64,000 nucleotides of DNA from an uncultured Clostridia bacterium (GTDB lineage Bacteria; Bacillota; Clostridia; Oscillospirales; Acutalibacteraceae): NCBI GenBank assembly GCA_937920235.1, contig CALGUK010000002.1, forward strand, positions 32,916 to 96,915. The letters run 5' to 3'. The position numbers and the translations under genes were made by a program. Under the pieces are notes generated by a model that ran no database searches, was not told where the DNA came from, and saw only the letters and a list, made by a program, of their open reading frames with translations. This document shows positions 45,367 through 52,862 of this stretch, piece after piece; the stretch's first letter is position 1, and every line of letters starts with the position of its first letter.

Positions 45367-46584
45367 TTAAACGTCATAAAACTTTTTCATTTTGTTTTTC
45401 TTGACTATGTTTATAATTATGATTATCGCCACAGCTGCAATTACAGAGAAAAAGCCGATATAGAGTCCCTGGGCATCATTATCGCCCTTGACCTTCATCC
45501 ATAATGAATTCATATACTGTAAAGTATCGGTCGGAAGATTGTGAAACTCCTGAGTATTCTGCAAATCCTCTGGATAAACCGCCTTGCTGTCCGCAAGAGA
45601 ATAATCGGGATTTTCAAGCACTGCCTTATTCGGTGTGGCATAATAAATATATTCCGCATTTGCAAGGGCTATTTCGGGCTCAAGCATAAAATTAATAAAG
45701 GCTTCAGCACCCTTTTTGTTCTGAGCGGCACTCGGAATACACATTGCGTCATAGAAGGTGTTGACACCTTCCTGCGGGAACACATAGCCGAGGTCGGAAT
45801 TATTCTCAACCATCAACTCATAATCGCCGGCATAATAAGTGGCAAAAGCGTATTCACCGCTTTCCATCTTGATGAATACCTCATCCATTACATATTCGGG
45901 TCTGACGGCACGGCGCTGTTCAAGAAGATAATCTGCCGCCGCATCCCAATCCGCCATATCGGTTGTATTAATATCCTGTCCGAGAGCAAACTGTGCCACG
46001 GCAAAAGCATCACGCGGGTTATTAAACATCAGAACCTTGCCGTTATACTGCTCATCCCACAGCACCTTCCAGCTGGTCGGCTCTTCCTTGACAAAATTTT
46101 TATTGTAAATCAGTATGGTTGTTCCCACATTATAGATTACTGCATAATCGCTTATTCCGTTTGCGACGAGATGACCGTATTTTTCGCTGTCAAAATATCT
46201 GTCGTAATTCGGAATATTCCCGTAATCAAGAGGAAGAAGCATTTCCTCTGACAAAAGACGCTCAACCATATAATCTGACGGAATTACGATATCGTAGCTC
46301 ACACCTCCGCCGGAAAGCTTGGAATACATATTTTCATTGGACTCAAAAGTTGTATAATTAACCTCGCACCCCGTAAGGCGCTCAAACTCGGTTAGGACGT
46401 CAACTTCTTCATCGTCAATGTATTCGCCCCAGTTATACACATTCAGGACCGTTCCCTGCAGACCGAGATTTTTATAATATTCAACGGTTTCGTCAGGGAA
46501 AATTTCATCATTTGCAAAAGCAGGGACCGTAAGCAGTGACAAAATCGCCGTTACGGAGAGAAGTGCGGAGAAGAATCTTTTCAT
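45367..46584 (-). CDS. potD: Polyamine ABC transporter substrate-binding protein with C-terminal anchor
   Basis: A 405-residue extracellular binding protein of the PotD family. A cleavable signal (about 1-24, ending PAFA) lacks a lipobox cysteine. NVYNWGEYIDDEEVDVLTEFERLTG opens the mature part, with SYDIVIPSDYMVERL and YNVGTTILIYNKN following. Instead of a lipid anchor it ends in a membrane helix (about 373-394) and a basic tail KKNKMKKF, so it should be tethered by its C-terminus. It captures spermidine or putrescine for PotABC and overlaps potC by four bases (ATGA). Confidence 0.92.
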   Translation of the reverse strand: MKRFFSALLSVTAILSLLTVPAFANDEIFPDETVEYYKNLGLQGTVLNVYNWGEYIDDEEVDVLTEFERLTGCEVNYTTFESNENMYSKLSGGGVSYDIVIPSDYMVERLLSEEMLLPLDYGNIPNYDRYFDSEKYGHLVANGISDYAVIYNVGTTILIYNKNFVKEEPTSWKVLWDEQYNGKVLMFNNPRDAFAVAQFALGQDINTTDMADWDAAADYLLEQRRAVRPEYVMDEVFIKMESGEYAFATYYAGDYELMVENNSDLGYVFPQEGVNTFYDAMCIPSAAQNKKGAEAFINFMLEPEIALANAEYIYYATPNKAVLENPDYSLADSKAVYPEDLQNTQEFHNLPTDTLQYMNSLWMKVKGDNDAQGLYIGFFSVIAAVAIIIIINIVKKNKMKKFYDV

Positions 46585-47411
46585 TTTGTCTCCTCCTTCT
46601 GCTTTTTTCTCTGTCTCTTGTCAGAGCGCGACTGAGCCACGTTCATAAGCAACAGCAAAACGAACATCGCTCCGAAAATGAGGGTTGAAAGCGCATACAT
46701 ATCCGGCTTTACCCTTTTCTTTGTCATTGAGAAAATATGAATGGGCAATGTCTGAAAATCGGGTCCGTTGGTAAAATAACTGATTATGAAATCATCAAGA
46801 GACAGTGTAAATGCCATTATTGCACCCGAGATAATTCCCGGAAGAATTGCAGGAAAAACCACCTTAAAAAATGCCTGCACGGGAGGACAGCCCAAATCCT
46901 GCGCCGCCTCATAAATTCTGTTATCCGTCTGACGCAGCTTCGGCAGAACGGAAAGGATGACATAGGGCAGCTGGAATGTGATATGAGCAATCAGAATTGT
47001 CCAGAATCCGAGCACATCGCGCTTATTGAACATTGTTCCCGCAAAAACGAAAAGGAGCATCATAGAGATACCGGTGACAATTTCGGGATTCATCATAGGA
47101 ATATTTGTGACTGTCATTACAGAGGATTTCACATATTTATTCCGCATTGAGTTTATTCCGACTGCGGCAAGAGTTCCGAGAACGGTCGAAATAATTGCGG
47201 AAATGACCGCAAGAACGACAGTGTTTTTAAGTGCATCCATCGTCACCTTGTCGTGAAATAGCTTTTCATACCATTGCAGTGAAAATCCGTCAAAAATATA
47301 TGTGCTTTCACTTCCGTTAAATGAGAACACCATCATAACAACCATAGGCGCATACAGGAAAGTGAAAACAAGAGCAAGATAGATTTTTGATAAGGGAGAT
47401 GTTTTTGTCAT
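46581..47411 (-). CDS. potC: Polyamine ABC transporter permease PotC
   Basis: A 276-residue permease with six helices. IYLALVFTFLYAPMVVMMVFSFNGS is the typical start. YEAAQDLGCPPVQAFFKVVFPAILPGIISGAIMAFTLSLDDF is the EAA loop (quoted in sense; conserved EAAxxLG-x-xFFKVxxP) that contacts PotA. It pairs with PotB and overlaps both neighbours by four bases. Confidence 0.95.
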   Translation of the reverse strand: MTKTSPLSKIYLALVFTFLYAPMVVMMVFSFNGSESTYIFDGFSLQWYEKLFHDKVTMDALKNTVVLAVISAIISTVLGTLAAVGINSMRNKYVKSSVMTVTNIPMMNPEIVTGISMMLLFVFAGTMFNKRDVLGFWTILIAHITFQLPYVILSVLPKLRQTDNRIYEAAQDLGCPPVQAFFKVVFPAILPGIISGAIMAFTLSLDDFIISYFTNGPDFQTLPIHIFSMTKKRVKPDMYALSTLIFGAMFVLLLLMNVAQSRSDKRQRKKQKEETK

Positions 47412-48235
47412 ATAAGCACACCTCCGTCATCGTCACCGTCGGTAAAATAATTGAGCACACCGAGACATATCAGAATCATAACCATAAGCACCAACGACAA
47501 TGCCGCACCGAGATTATAGTTATAAGCGGTCTGGAACTGACCTTCGATAACGTCACCGATAAGCGTGATCTGACCTCCGCCGAGCTTCTGAGTGATATAG
47601 AAGGTGCTCACGCAGGGCACAAACACCATTGTTACACCGCTGGCAATTCCGGGAACGGACAGGGGAAAAATCACTTTGCGCAAGCAGTAAAATTTATTAC
47701 AGCCCAGATCCTGTGCCGCCTCCACAAGCGAATTATCCATTTTTGACAGCGCCGTATATAACGGCAAAATCATAAACGGAAGAAAATTATACACCATACC
47801 GAGTATAACAGCACCACCCGTATTAAGCATCTGAACGGGTCCTATGCCGACAAGTCCGAGTATCCTGTTTATTACACCCGACTCACCGAGAATGGTTATC
47901 CAGGAATATGTACGGATAAGGAAGCTCATCCACATCGGCAGCATTACCAGCATTGTTGCAACGCGCTGAAAAGAAGCCTTAGTCTGTGCAAGCGCATAGG
48001 CAAAAGGATAAGCGATAAGCAGGCATATTGCTGTTGCAACCGCACCGTAGCTTATCGAAAGCACAAAGGTTGTGGTGTAATCACCGATCTGTCTGATATT
48101 TTCAAGAGTGAAGCTGCCGTCAGCATCGGTAAAAGCATAATAAGCAACCATTATGAGCGGTGCTACTATAAATAACACCGACCAGAGCATATAGGGTGCA
48201 TTGAGTACCCTTTGTAAAAGTGAGGATTTTTTCAT
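47408..48235 (-). CDS. potB: Polyamine ABC transporter permease PotB
   Basis: A 275-residue permease with six helices and the EAA motif VEAAQDLGCNKFYCLRKVIFPLSVPG. SFLIRTYSWITILGESGVIN and NFLPFMILPLYTAL mark the PotB/PotC type. The stop of potA and this start share a base (TAATG), so the operon is translated as a coupled unit. Confidence 0.95.
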   Translation of the reverse strand: MKKSSLLQRVLNAPYMLWSVLFIVAPLIMVAYYAFTDADGSFTLENIRQIGDYTTTFVLSISYGAVATAICLLIAYPFAYALAQTKASFQRVATMLVMLPMWMSFLIRTYSWITILGESGVINRILGLVGIGPVQMLNTGGAVILGMVYNFLPFMILPLYTALSKMDNSLVEAAQDLGCNKFYCLRKVIFPLSVPGIASGVTMVFVPCVSTFYITQKLGGGQITLIGDVIEGQFQTAYNYNLGAALSLVLMVMILICLGVLNYFTDGDDDGGVLI

Positions 48236-49353
48236 TATTCCTCACCTACCTGGGAGAGCTCGTCAAATTCGTCACTGAAAGAGCTGTAATCACCGTAAAG
48301 TCCGGAATACTGTGATTTCTTCATTATATGCATTTCATCCGGCTTGATTGAAATGCCGATTACGTCGCCGACCTCACTTTTTTCGGTTGTCTGAATCATC
48401 CACTTGAAATTGTCAATATCAACGATAATTTCATAATGGACACCCTTGAAGGTTACTGAGGTGACCGTTCCCTGAAGCATACCCTTGCCGGGTTCGACAA
48501 CGTCGATATCTTCGGGACGGATAACCACGTCAACGGGCTCGTTATGCTTAAAGCCCTTATCAACACAGCGGAACTTAATTCCGTTGAACTCAACGGTGAA
48601 GTCCTCCTTCATAATTCCGTCAAGAATATTACTTTCACCGATGAAATCCGCCACAAAAGCATTTTTCGGCTCGTTATAGATATCCGTAGGTGTACCTATC
48701 TGCTGAATAACACCGCCGTTCATGACAACGACCGTATCAGACATTGAAAGAGCTTCTTCCTGGTCGTGAGTAACATAGATAAACGTGATGCCGAGCTTCT
48801 GCTGTATATTTTTAAGCTCTATCTGCATATCCTTACGCAGTTTGAGGTCCAATGCCCCCAAAGGCTCGTCAAGGAGAACTACTCTCGGATTGACCGCAAG
48901 GGCACGTGCAATGGCAACTCGCTGCTGCTGACCGCCCGAAAGAGAGTCGATTTTACGCGGCCCGAAGCCCTTTAGGTTTACAAGGGTGAGCATCTCGCTG
49001 ACTTTTTCCTTTATATCCTTTTCCTTCCACTTTTTAAGGCGGAGTCCGAATGCGATGTTCTCATACACATTCAGATGCGGAAAAAGAGCATAACGCTGAA
49101 AAATGGTGTTAACCTGTCGTTTATAAGCAGGAACACCATTGATATTTTTTCCTTCAAAAATAACATCGCCGCTGTCCTGTTGCAAAAAGCCCGCAATAAT
49201 ACGCAGGGTTGTGGTTTTACCGCATCCCGAAGGACCGAGCAGGGTGACAAACTCACCGTCACGGATATACAGATTGATGTTATCAAGAATTTTATGATCG
49301 TCAAAGCTGACGCTGATATTTCTGAGATCTATGATAATCGGCTTGTTTTTCAA
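48235..49353 (-). CDS. potA: Polyamine ABC transporter ATPase PotA
   Basis: A 372-residue ATPase. Walker A is GPSGCGKTTT, the signature LSGGQQQRVAIARAL, Walker B VVLLDEPLGALD, and the switch VTHDQEEAL. A C-terminal TOBE-type regulatory domain spans about 235-345. The start is TTG at 49353, with AAAGGGG upstream and no good ATG. It is the first gene of potABCD. ATPase and permease names are secure at family level; spermidine versus putrescine is not. Confidence 0.95.
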   Translation of the reverse strand: MKNKPIIIDLRNISVSFDDHKILDNINLYIRDGEFVTLLGPSGCGKTTTLRIIAGFLQQDSGDVIFEGKNINGVPAYKRQVNTIFQRYALFPHLNVYENIAFGLRLKKWKEKDIKEKVSEMLTLVNLKGFGPRKIDSLSGGQQQRVAIARALAVNPRVVLLDEPLGALDLKLRKDMQIELKNIQQKLGITFIYVTHDQEEALSMSDTVVVMNGGVIQQIGTPTDIYNEPKNAFVADFIGESNILDGIMKEDFTVEFNGIKFRCVDKGFKHNEPVDVVIRPEDIDVVEPGKGMLQGTVTSVTFKGVHYEIIVDIDNFKWMIQTTEKSEVGDVIGISIKPDEMHIMKKSQYSGLYGDYSSFSDEFDELSQVGEE

Positions 49354-49387
49354 TTATGCAGCCCCTTTCCAACCGATAGGTATAGTT

Positions 49388-49411
49388 GGGACGGCCGTTA
49401 AAAGCCGTCCC
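49388..49411 (-). promoter_or_regulatory. Hairpin in the potA leader
   Basis: GGGACGGC pairs with GCCGTCCC (8 bp, eight-base loop) in the roughly 65-nt leader of potA. There is no T-tract after it, so it is not an intrinsic terminator. It may stabilise the mRNA or mark a control site. Confidence 0.5.
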
Positions 49412-49427
49412 TATTTGGTATGAGTTA

Positions 49428-49456
49428 AATATAATCTTAAATTAACAAAAAGTCAA
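49428..49456 (-). promoter_or_regulatory. potABCD promoter
   Basis: On the minus strand TTGACT (49456-49451), a 17-bp spacer and TATATT (49433-49428). Confidence 0.8.
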
Positions 49457-49484
49457 TAATTTTTACAAATTTTGATTAAATTTT

Positions 49485-50258
49485 TTACCTGAATTCCCTT
49501 ACGACAGCATTAAGCTCACGCGGATTTCTCGTTGTGATGTTATCAGGCTCAAAGGACAGAATTTTATACATATCATACTCGCTGTTTACGGTCCAGATCG
49601 ATACCTCCAGGCCATTTTCGTGAAAGATCTCAACCAGCTCCTCCGACGCACTTTTATAATTAAAGTTTATGCCGACAGCACCTGCATTTTTCACTGTTTC
49701 AACAAGGGAAAGCAAATATTTTTCGTCCGTATTTTTTGACTTGTCCACGTCCACATTCAGATAATACATCACCTCGGGACTGTCCTTTTTTACCGTTTCA
49801 ACATCTTCCTCACCTATACCCGTGTAGAAAATTCTTTTTTCAATGCCGTATTTTTTTGCGGTCGGATACACTTTTTCGAGAAAATCACAGGTTTTCACAT
49901 CCACATTCACTCTTATATCTTCAAATTCTGAAATGTATTCAAAGGCTTCGTCAAGAGTAACCTCGTTTCCGACAGGCTCATCGTGGGCGAGCACGGGGTC
50001 ACCATTCTCGGTGAAATAAAGGTCGAACTCCACGATTTCGGCACCGTCCTCAACACCCTTAAGGATTGAATCGAGGGAATTTTCCTCAGTATCGGCACAA
50101 CCGGTATGTGCTGTTACGGTAAAATTATCCGGCAGTATAATATCCGCTGACCTGAATTTTCTTATTTTCATACCTCTCACCCCAAAAAACACCGCAGTTA
50201 CCAGAACAGCCGCGGCAACCGTTACCGAAACGGCAGTTATCACTTTCTTTTTTGTCAT
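49485..50258 (-). CDS. Glycerophosphodiester phosphodiesterase-like protein, HTG variant
   Basis: A 257-residue protein with an N-terminal membrane helix (about 7-27) and a GDPD TIM barrel outside the membrane. The catalytic HRG motif reads AHTGCADTEENSL, with Thr replacing the usual Arg, while the metal ligands EFDLYF and the general acid His in LAHDEPVG are kept. It may hydrolyse glycerophosphodiesters or teichoic-acid-type substrates. Start 50258 was chosen for GGGAG six bases upstream. It is monocistronic, on the opposite strand from the cobalamin cassette. Confidence 0.85.
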   Translation of the reverse strand: MTKKKVITAVSVTVAAAVLVTAVFFGVRGMKIRKFRSADIILPDNFTVTAHTGCADTEENSLDSILKGVEDGAEIVEFDLYFTENGDPVLAHDEPVGNEVTLDEAFEYISEFEDIRVNVDVKTCDFLEKVYPTAKKYGIEKRIFYTGIGEEDVETVKKDSPEVMYYLNVDVDKSKNTDEKYLLSLVETVKNAGAVGINFNYKSASEELVEIFHENGLEVSIWTVNSEYDMYKILSFEPDNITTRNPRELNAVVREFR

Positions 50259-50328
50259 CAAAAGCTCCCTCTTCACTTTCATACAGTATTATAAATTTAT
50301 TGTAATATGATTCCGGCAGTAAATCAAG

Positions 50329-50357
50329 TTGATTTTATCCTTTTTTTATGATAAAAT
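50329..50357 (+). promoter_or_regulatory. Promoter of the cobalamin-riboswitch cassette
   Basis: TTGATT (50329-50334), a 17-bp spacer and TAAAAT (50352-50357); transcription would start just before the riboswitch. Confidence 0.75.
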
Positions 50358-50367
50358 TCTCTCCGTA

Positions 50368-50530
50368 AAGGTCCGGTATGTCGGGGAATCGGGTGAAAAT
50401 CCCGAACGAGTCCGTCGCCGTAAGCATGGGTCGGAAAATTTCGCTCTCTGCCGCAAGAGAGAAAACCATTGAGCAACGCTTGAGAAGGTGAAAATTCCGT
50501 TGATTTTGCAAGTCGGAATACCCGGTACTG
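50368..50530 (+). ncRNA. Cobalamin (B12) riboswitch
   Basis: The segment matches the cobalamin aptamer in order: GGT (50371) closing with ACC (near 50520); GGGGAATCGGGTGAAAATCC; a CGA-GTCCGTCGCCGTAAGC core; an internal hairpin CTCTC/GAGAG; ACCATTGAG; a TTGAGAAGGTG-type turn; and GCAAGTCGGAATACC, which equals the consensus AGTCAGGA-ACC box. It lies in the 5' leader of the DUF4430 gene and so should lower expression of the cassette when B12 is plentiful. Ends are approximate. No T-tract terminator lies between aptamer and gene, so control of translation initiation seems more likely than attenuation. Confidence 0.9.
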
Positions 50531-50603
50531 AAATTTTTCTTGTCACGGTCACTGATATATGAAATTGCCTTTATCAAAAATTTCTCATAAGGAGAGAACA
50601 GGT

Positions 50604-51032
50604 ATGAAAGAAAATTTTAAAAAGCTTTTCCGTTCCGTTCTTTCATCGGTGCTTATTGCGGCTATGGTACTTATGCTTGCAGCGTGCGGACAAACCCAGC
50701 AGGAGCCGGAAGCTCCGCAGAATCAGCAGGAAGTCCGGGAAAAAACATTTGCCTTTGAGGTTGTTGCCCTTGACGGCACAAAAAAGGAATTCACCGTAAA
50801 CTTCGGCAGTGAAAAGTATGTCGGCGAAGCTCTTGTTAACGAGGGTCTTATCTCGGGCAAAAACGGTCAGTTCGGACTTATGGTTGATACCGTTGACGGT
50901 CAAAAATACACCTATGATGATGACAAGGTGTATTGGGCATTTTATATTGACGGTGAATATGCCGTGACCGGAGTAGACACAACCCCGATTGAAGACGGAA
51001 AAATCTACTGCTTCAGGGCTGAAAATGCATAA
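50604..51032 (+). CDS. DUF4430 (transcobalamin-like) lipoprotein
   Basis: A 142-residue surface lipoprotein. The signal ends at lipobox LAAC (Cys28), followed by a Gln/Glu/Pro-rich linker (30-45) and a DUF4430 domain (about 47-140). That domain shows VGEALVNEGLISG, YWAFYIDGEYAVTGVDTTPI and EDGKIYCFRAEN. DUF4430 is the same fold as the C-terminal beta domain of transcobalamin and intrinsic factor, which contacts cobalamin. The upstream B12 riboswitch supports a role in corrinoid capture. The start at 50604 follows AAGGAG; the longer frame from 50559 runs back into the leader. It overlaps the S-component gene by one base (TAATG). Confidence 0.88.
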   Translation: MKENFKKLFRSVLSSVLIAAMVLMLAACGQTQQEPEAPQNQQEVREKTFAFEVVALDGTKKEFTVNFGSEKYVGEALVNEGLISGKNGQFGLMVDTVDGQKYTYDDDKVYWAFYIDGEYAVTGVDTTPIEDGKIYCFRAENA

Positions 51033-51559
51033 TGAAAAATCCTAAATATCAAAAGCTTACAGAGCTTACCGTCTTTGCTCTGTTGGGCGGTATAATGTTC
51101 ATCTCCAAATACATCACGGAAATGCTCCCCAATATTCATCTTCTGGGAATGCTCACGATGACATATACCGTAACTTATCGCAAAAAAGCACTCATTCCCA
51201 TTTATGTTTTCGTTTTTTTGACAGGACTCTTCAACGGATTTTCAACCTGGTGGATTCCGTATCTTTACATCTGGACGGTTTTGTGGGGAATGACAATGCT
51301 TTTGCCGAAAAAAATGTCCGTAAAGCTCGCCGTTCCCGTTTATGCCGTTGTATGTGCCCTGCACGGCTTCTGCTACGGAATTCTGTATGCTCCCTCGCAG
51401 GCCGTTTTATACGGACTTGATTTCAAGGGAATGTTGGCATGGATAGGCGCAGGACTCTATTTCGACTTACTCCACGGAATAGGCAATTTTGCACTTGGAT
51501 TTCTCATTGTCCCGCTGTCAAATACTCTGAAAAAAGCACACAAAACAGCGGACAAATAA
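51032..51559 (+). CDS. ECF transporter S-component, probably for cobalamin
   Basis: A 175-residue membrane protein with about five to six helices: LTELTVFALLGGIMFISKYI, NIHLLGMLTMTYTVTYRKKA, IPIYVFVFLTGLFNGF, WWIPYLYIWTVLWGMTMLLP, and HGFCYGILYAPSQAVLYG. The pattern is that of ECF substrate-binding subunits. It is translationally coupled to the DUF4430 lipoprotein under the B12 riboswitch, so a corrinoid substrate is likely. Shared ECF ATPases and T-subunit must be elsewhere. Substrate is inferred from regulation and context. Confidence 0.85.
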   Translation: MKNPKYQKLTELTVFALLGGIMFISKYITEMLPNIHLLGMLTMTYTVTYRKKALIPIYVFVFLTGLFNGFSTWWIPYLYIWTVLWGMTMLLPKKMSVKLAVPVYAVVCALHGFCYGILYAPSQAVLYGLDFKGMLAWIGAGLYFDLLHGIGNFALGFLIVPLSNTLKKAHKTADK

Positions 51560-51570
51560 TTAAACAGCAA

Positions 51571-51615
51571 AAACGACGATGGAAGATAATTTCAACCACC
51601 GTCGTTTGTTTTTTG
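51571..51615. terminator. Bidirectional terminator between the B12 cassette and hydF
   Basis: AAACGACG-TGG pairs with CCA-CGTCGTTT, then GTTTTTT on the plus strand; on the minus strand the same stem is followed by TTGC. A second hairpin (51620-51643) without a T-tract sits beside it. Confidence 0.85.
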
Positions 51616-51671
51616 TGTTTCCGAGCGTCTTTACTGACGCTTGGAATTCCTGTATAATTTTTTTGCTTAAA

Positions 51672-52853
51672 TCATTTTATCGGCTGCAGACTGCGTTCCA
51701 ATATTCCGTTCATCTGTGCGATTGCCGTGCCGTAATTTGTTATGGGCACGTTGTTTTCCTCGCAGAAGCGACGACGGTATTGCATTTCACGCTCTGTCAG
51801 CATACAGCCGCCGCAATGGATTACAAGTGCAACATCACTTAAATCCTCGGGGAAATCCTTACCCGACGTGAACCTGAAATTCAGCTTCTTTCCCGAATAC
51901 TTTTTCAGCCATTCAGGCAGTTTTTGTGTGCCGATATCTCCGCACTGACGGTGATGAGTACAGCCCTCTGAAATGAGAATTGTGTCGCCGTCGTTGAGAT
52001 TTTTCATCTTTTCCGCACCCTTTACGGCACTTTCAAGACTGCCCTTATAACGAGCCATGAGGATAGAAAAGGATGTGAGAGGAATATCCTCCCCGACAGT
52101 TTTTGAAACGAAGCCGAATGCCTGAGAATCGGTTATAACCATCCTCGGCTTTTCCCTCATCGCACCGAGAGCTGTTTCGAGTTCGGTTTCCCTTGTGACA
52201 ACGGGAACGGCACCTGCATCGAGAATGTCGCGGATTGTCATTTGCTGAGGAAGAATAAGTCTGCCCTTGGGGGCGGCAGAATCAATGGGTGTTACAAGGA
52301 CAACCATATCTCCTTTTTTCAGTAAATCCCCGACGACCTGTTTTTTCTCCCCCTGCTGTTTTACGGCGTGTGCAATTTTCTCCTTTAATTCGTTGATATT
52401 GGTACCGTTTTTTGCACTTACGAGAATGGTATTGTCGTCTGCAATGACATTATCGGAGAGGATATCCGACTTATTGTAAGCAACCACAAAGGGAATTTTC
52501 TTTTTATCAAAAAGCGCCAGCATTTCGCGGTCGAAGGATTGCAGACCGACAGTGGAATCAACCACCAGAACGGCAATATCAATGTAATTGAGCACCTGCT
52601 TCGTCTTTTTCACACGCATTCTGCCGAGCTCACCCTCGTCATCAATACCGGGAGTATCAATGATTACAACGGGTCCCAGCGGCAATAACTCCATCGCCTT
52701 TCTGACCGGGTCGGTCGTGGTGCCCTTGACGGACGATACCAAAGACAGCTCCTGCCCCGTAACAGCATTCACGACACTTGATTTGCCGGCATTTCTCAGC
52801 CCGAAAAATCCGATATGCAGTCTTTCGGCTGATACAACATCATTCAAACTCAT
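51672..52853 (-). CDS. hydF: [FeFe]-hydrogenase maturation GTPase HydF
   Basis: A 393-residue protein that carries the H-cluster precursor to apo-hydrogenase. The GTPase domain has GLRNAGKSS (18-26), DTPGIDDEGE and NKSD. The C-terminal iron-sulfur site has CTHHRQC (Cys298, His300) and HCGGC (Cys347, Cys350), the expected HydF ligand set. It is the last gene of the TM1266-hydE-hydG-hydF operon, nine bases after hydG. Confidence 0.97.
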   Translation of the reverse strand: MSLNDVVSAERLHIGFFGLRNAGKSSVVNAVTGQELSLVSSVKGTTTDPVRKAMELLPLGPVVIIDTPGIDDEGELGRMRVKKTKQVLNYIDIAVLVVDSTVGLQSFDREMLALFDKKKIPFVVAYNKSDILSDNVIADDNTILVSAKNGTNINELKEKIAHAVKQQGEKKQVVGDLLKKGDMVVLVTPIDSAAPKGRLILPQQMTIRDILDAGAVPVVTRETELETALGAMREKPRMVITDSQAFGFVSKTVGEDIPLTSFSILMARYKGSLESAVKGAEKMKNLNDGDTILISEGCTHHRQCGDIGTQKLPEWLKKYSGKKLNFRFTSGKDFPEDLSDVALVIHCGGCMLTEREMQYRRRFCEENNVPITNYGTAIAQMNGILERSLQPIK

Positions 52854-52862
52854 AAAATCACC

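Noticed and set aside
45541..46251. 236-codon open frame on the plus strand
   Set aside because: Antisense to potD, which is complete and in a coupled operon.
50357..50598. TTCTCTCC (50357-50364) could pair with the ribosome site GGAGAGAA (50591-50598) of the DUF4430 gene
   Set aside because: The first element overlaps the -10 box and expected start site, so it would be mostly untranscribed and cannot serve as an anti-ribosome-site sequence.
51620..51643. A second terminator hairpin after the ECF S-component
   Set aside because: CCGAGCGTC/GACGCTTGG is a fair stem but has no T-tract on either strand within a few bases.
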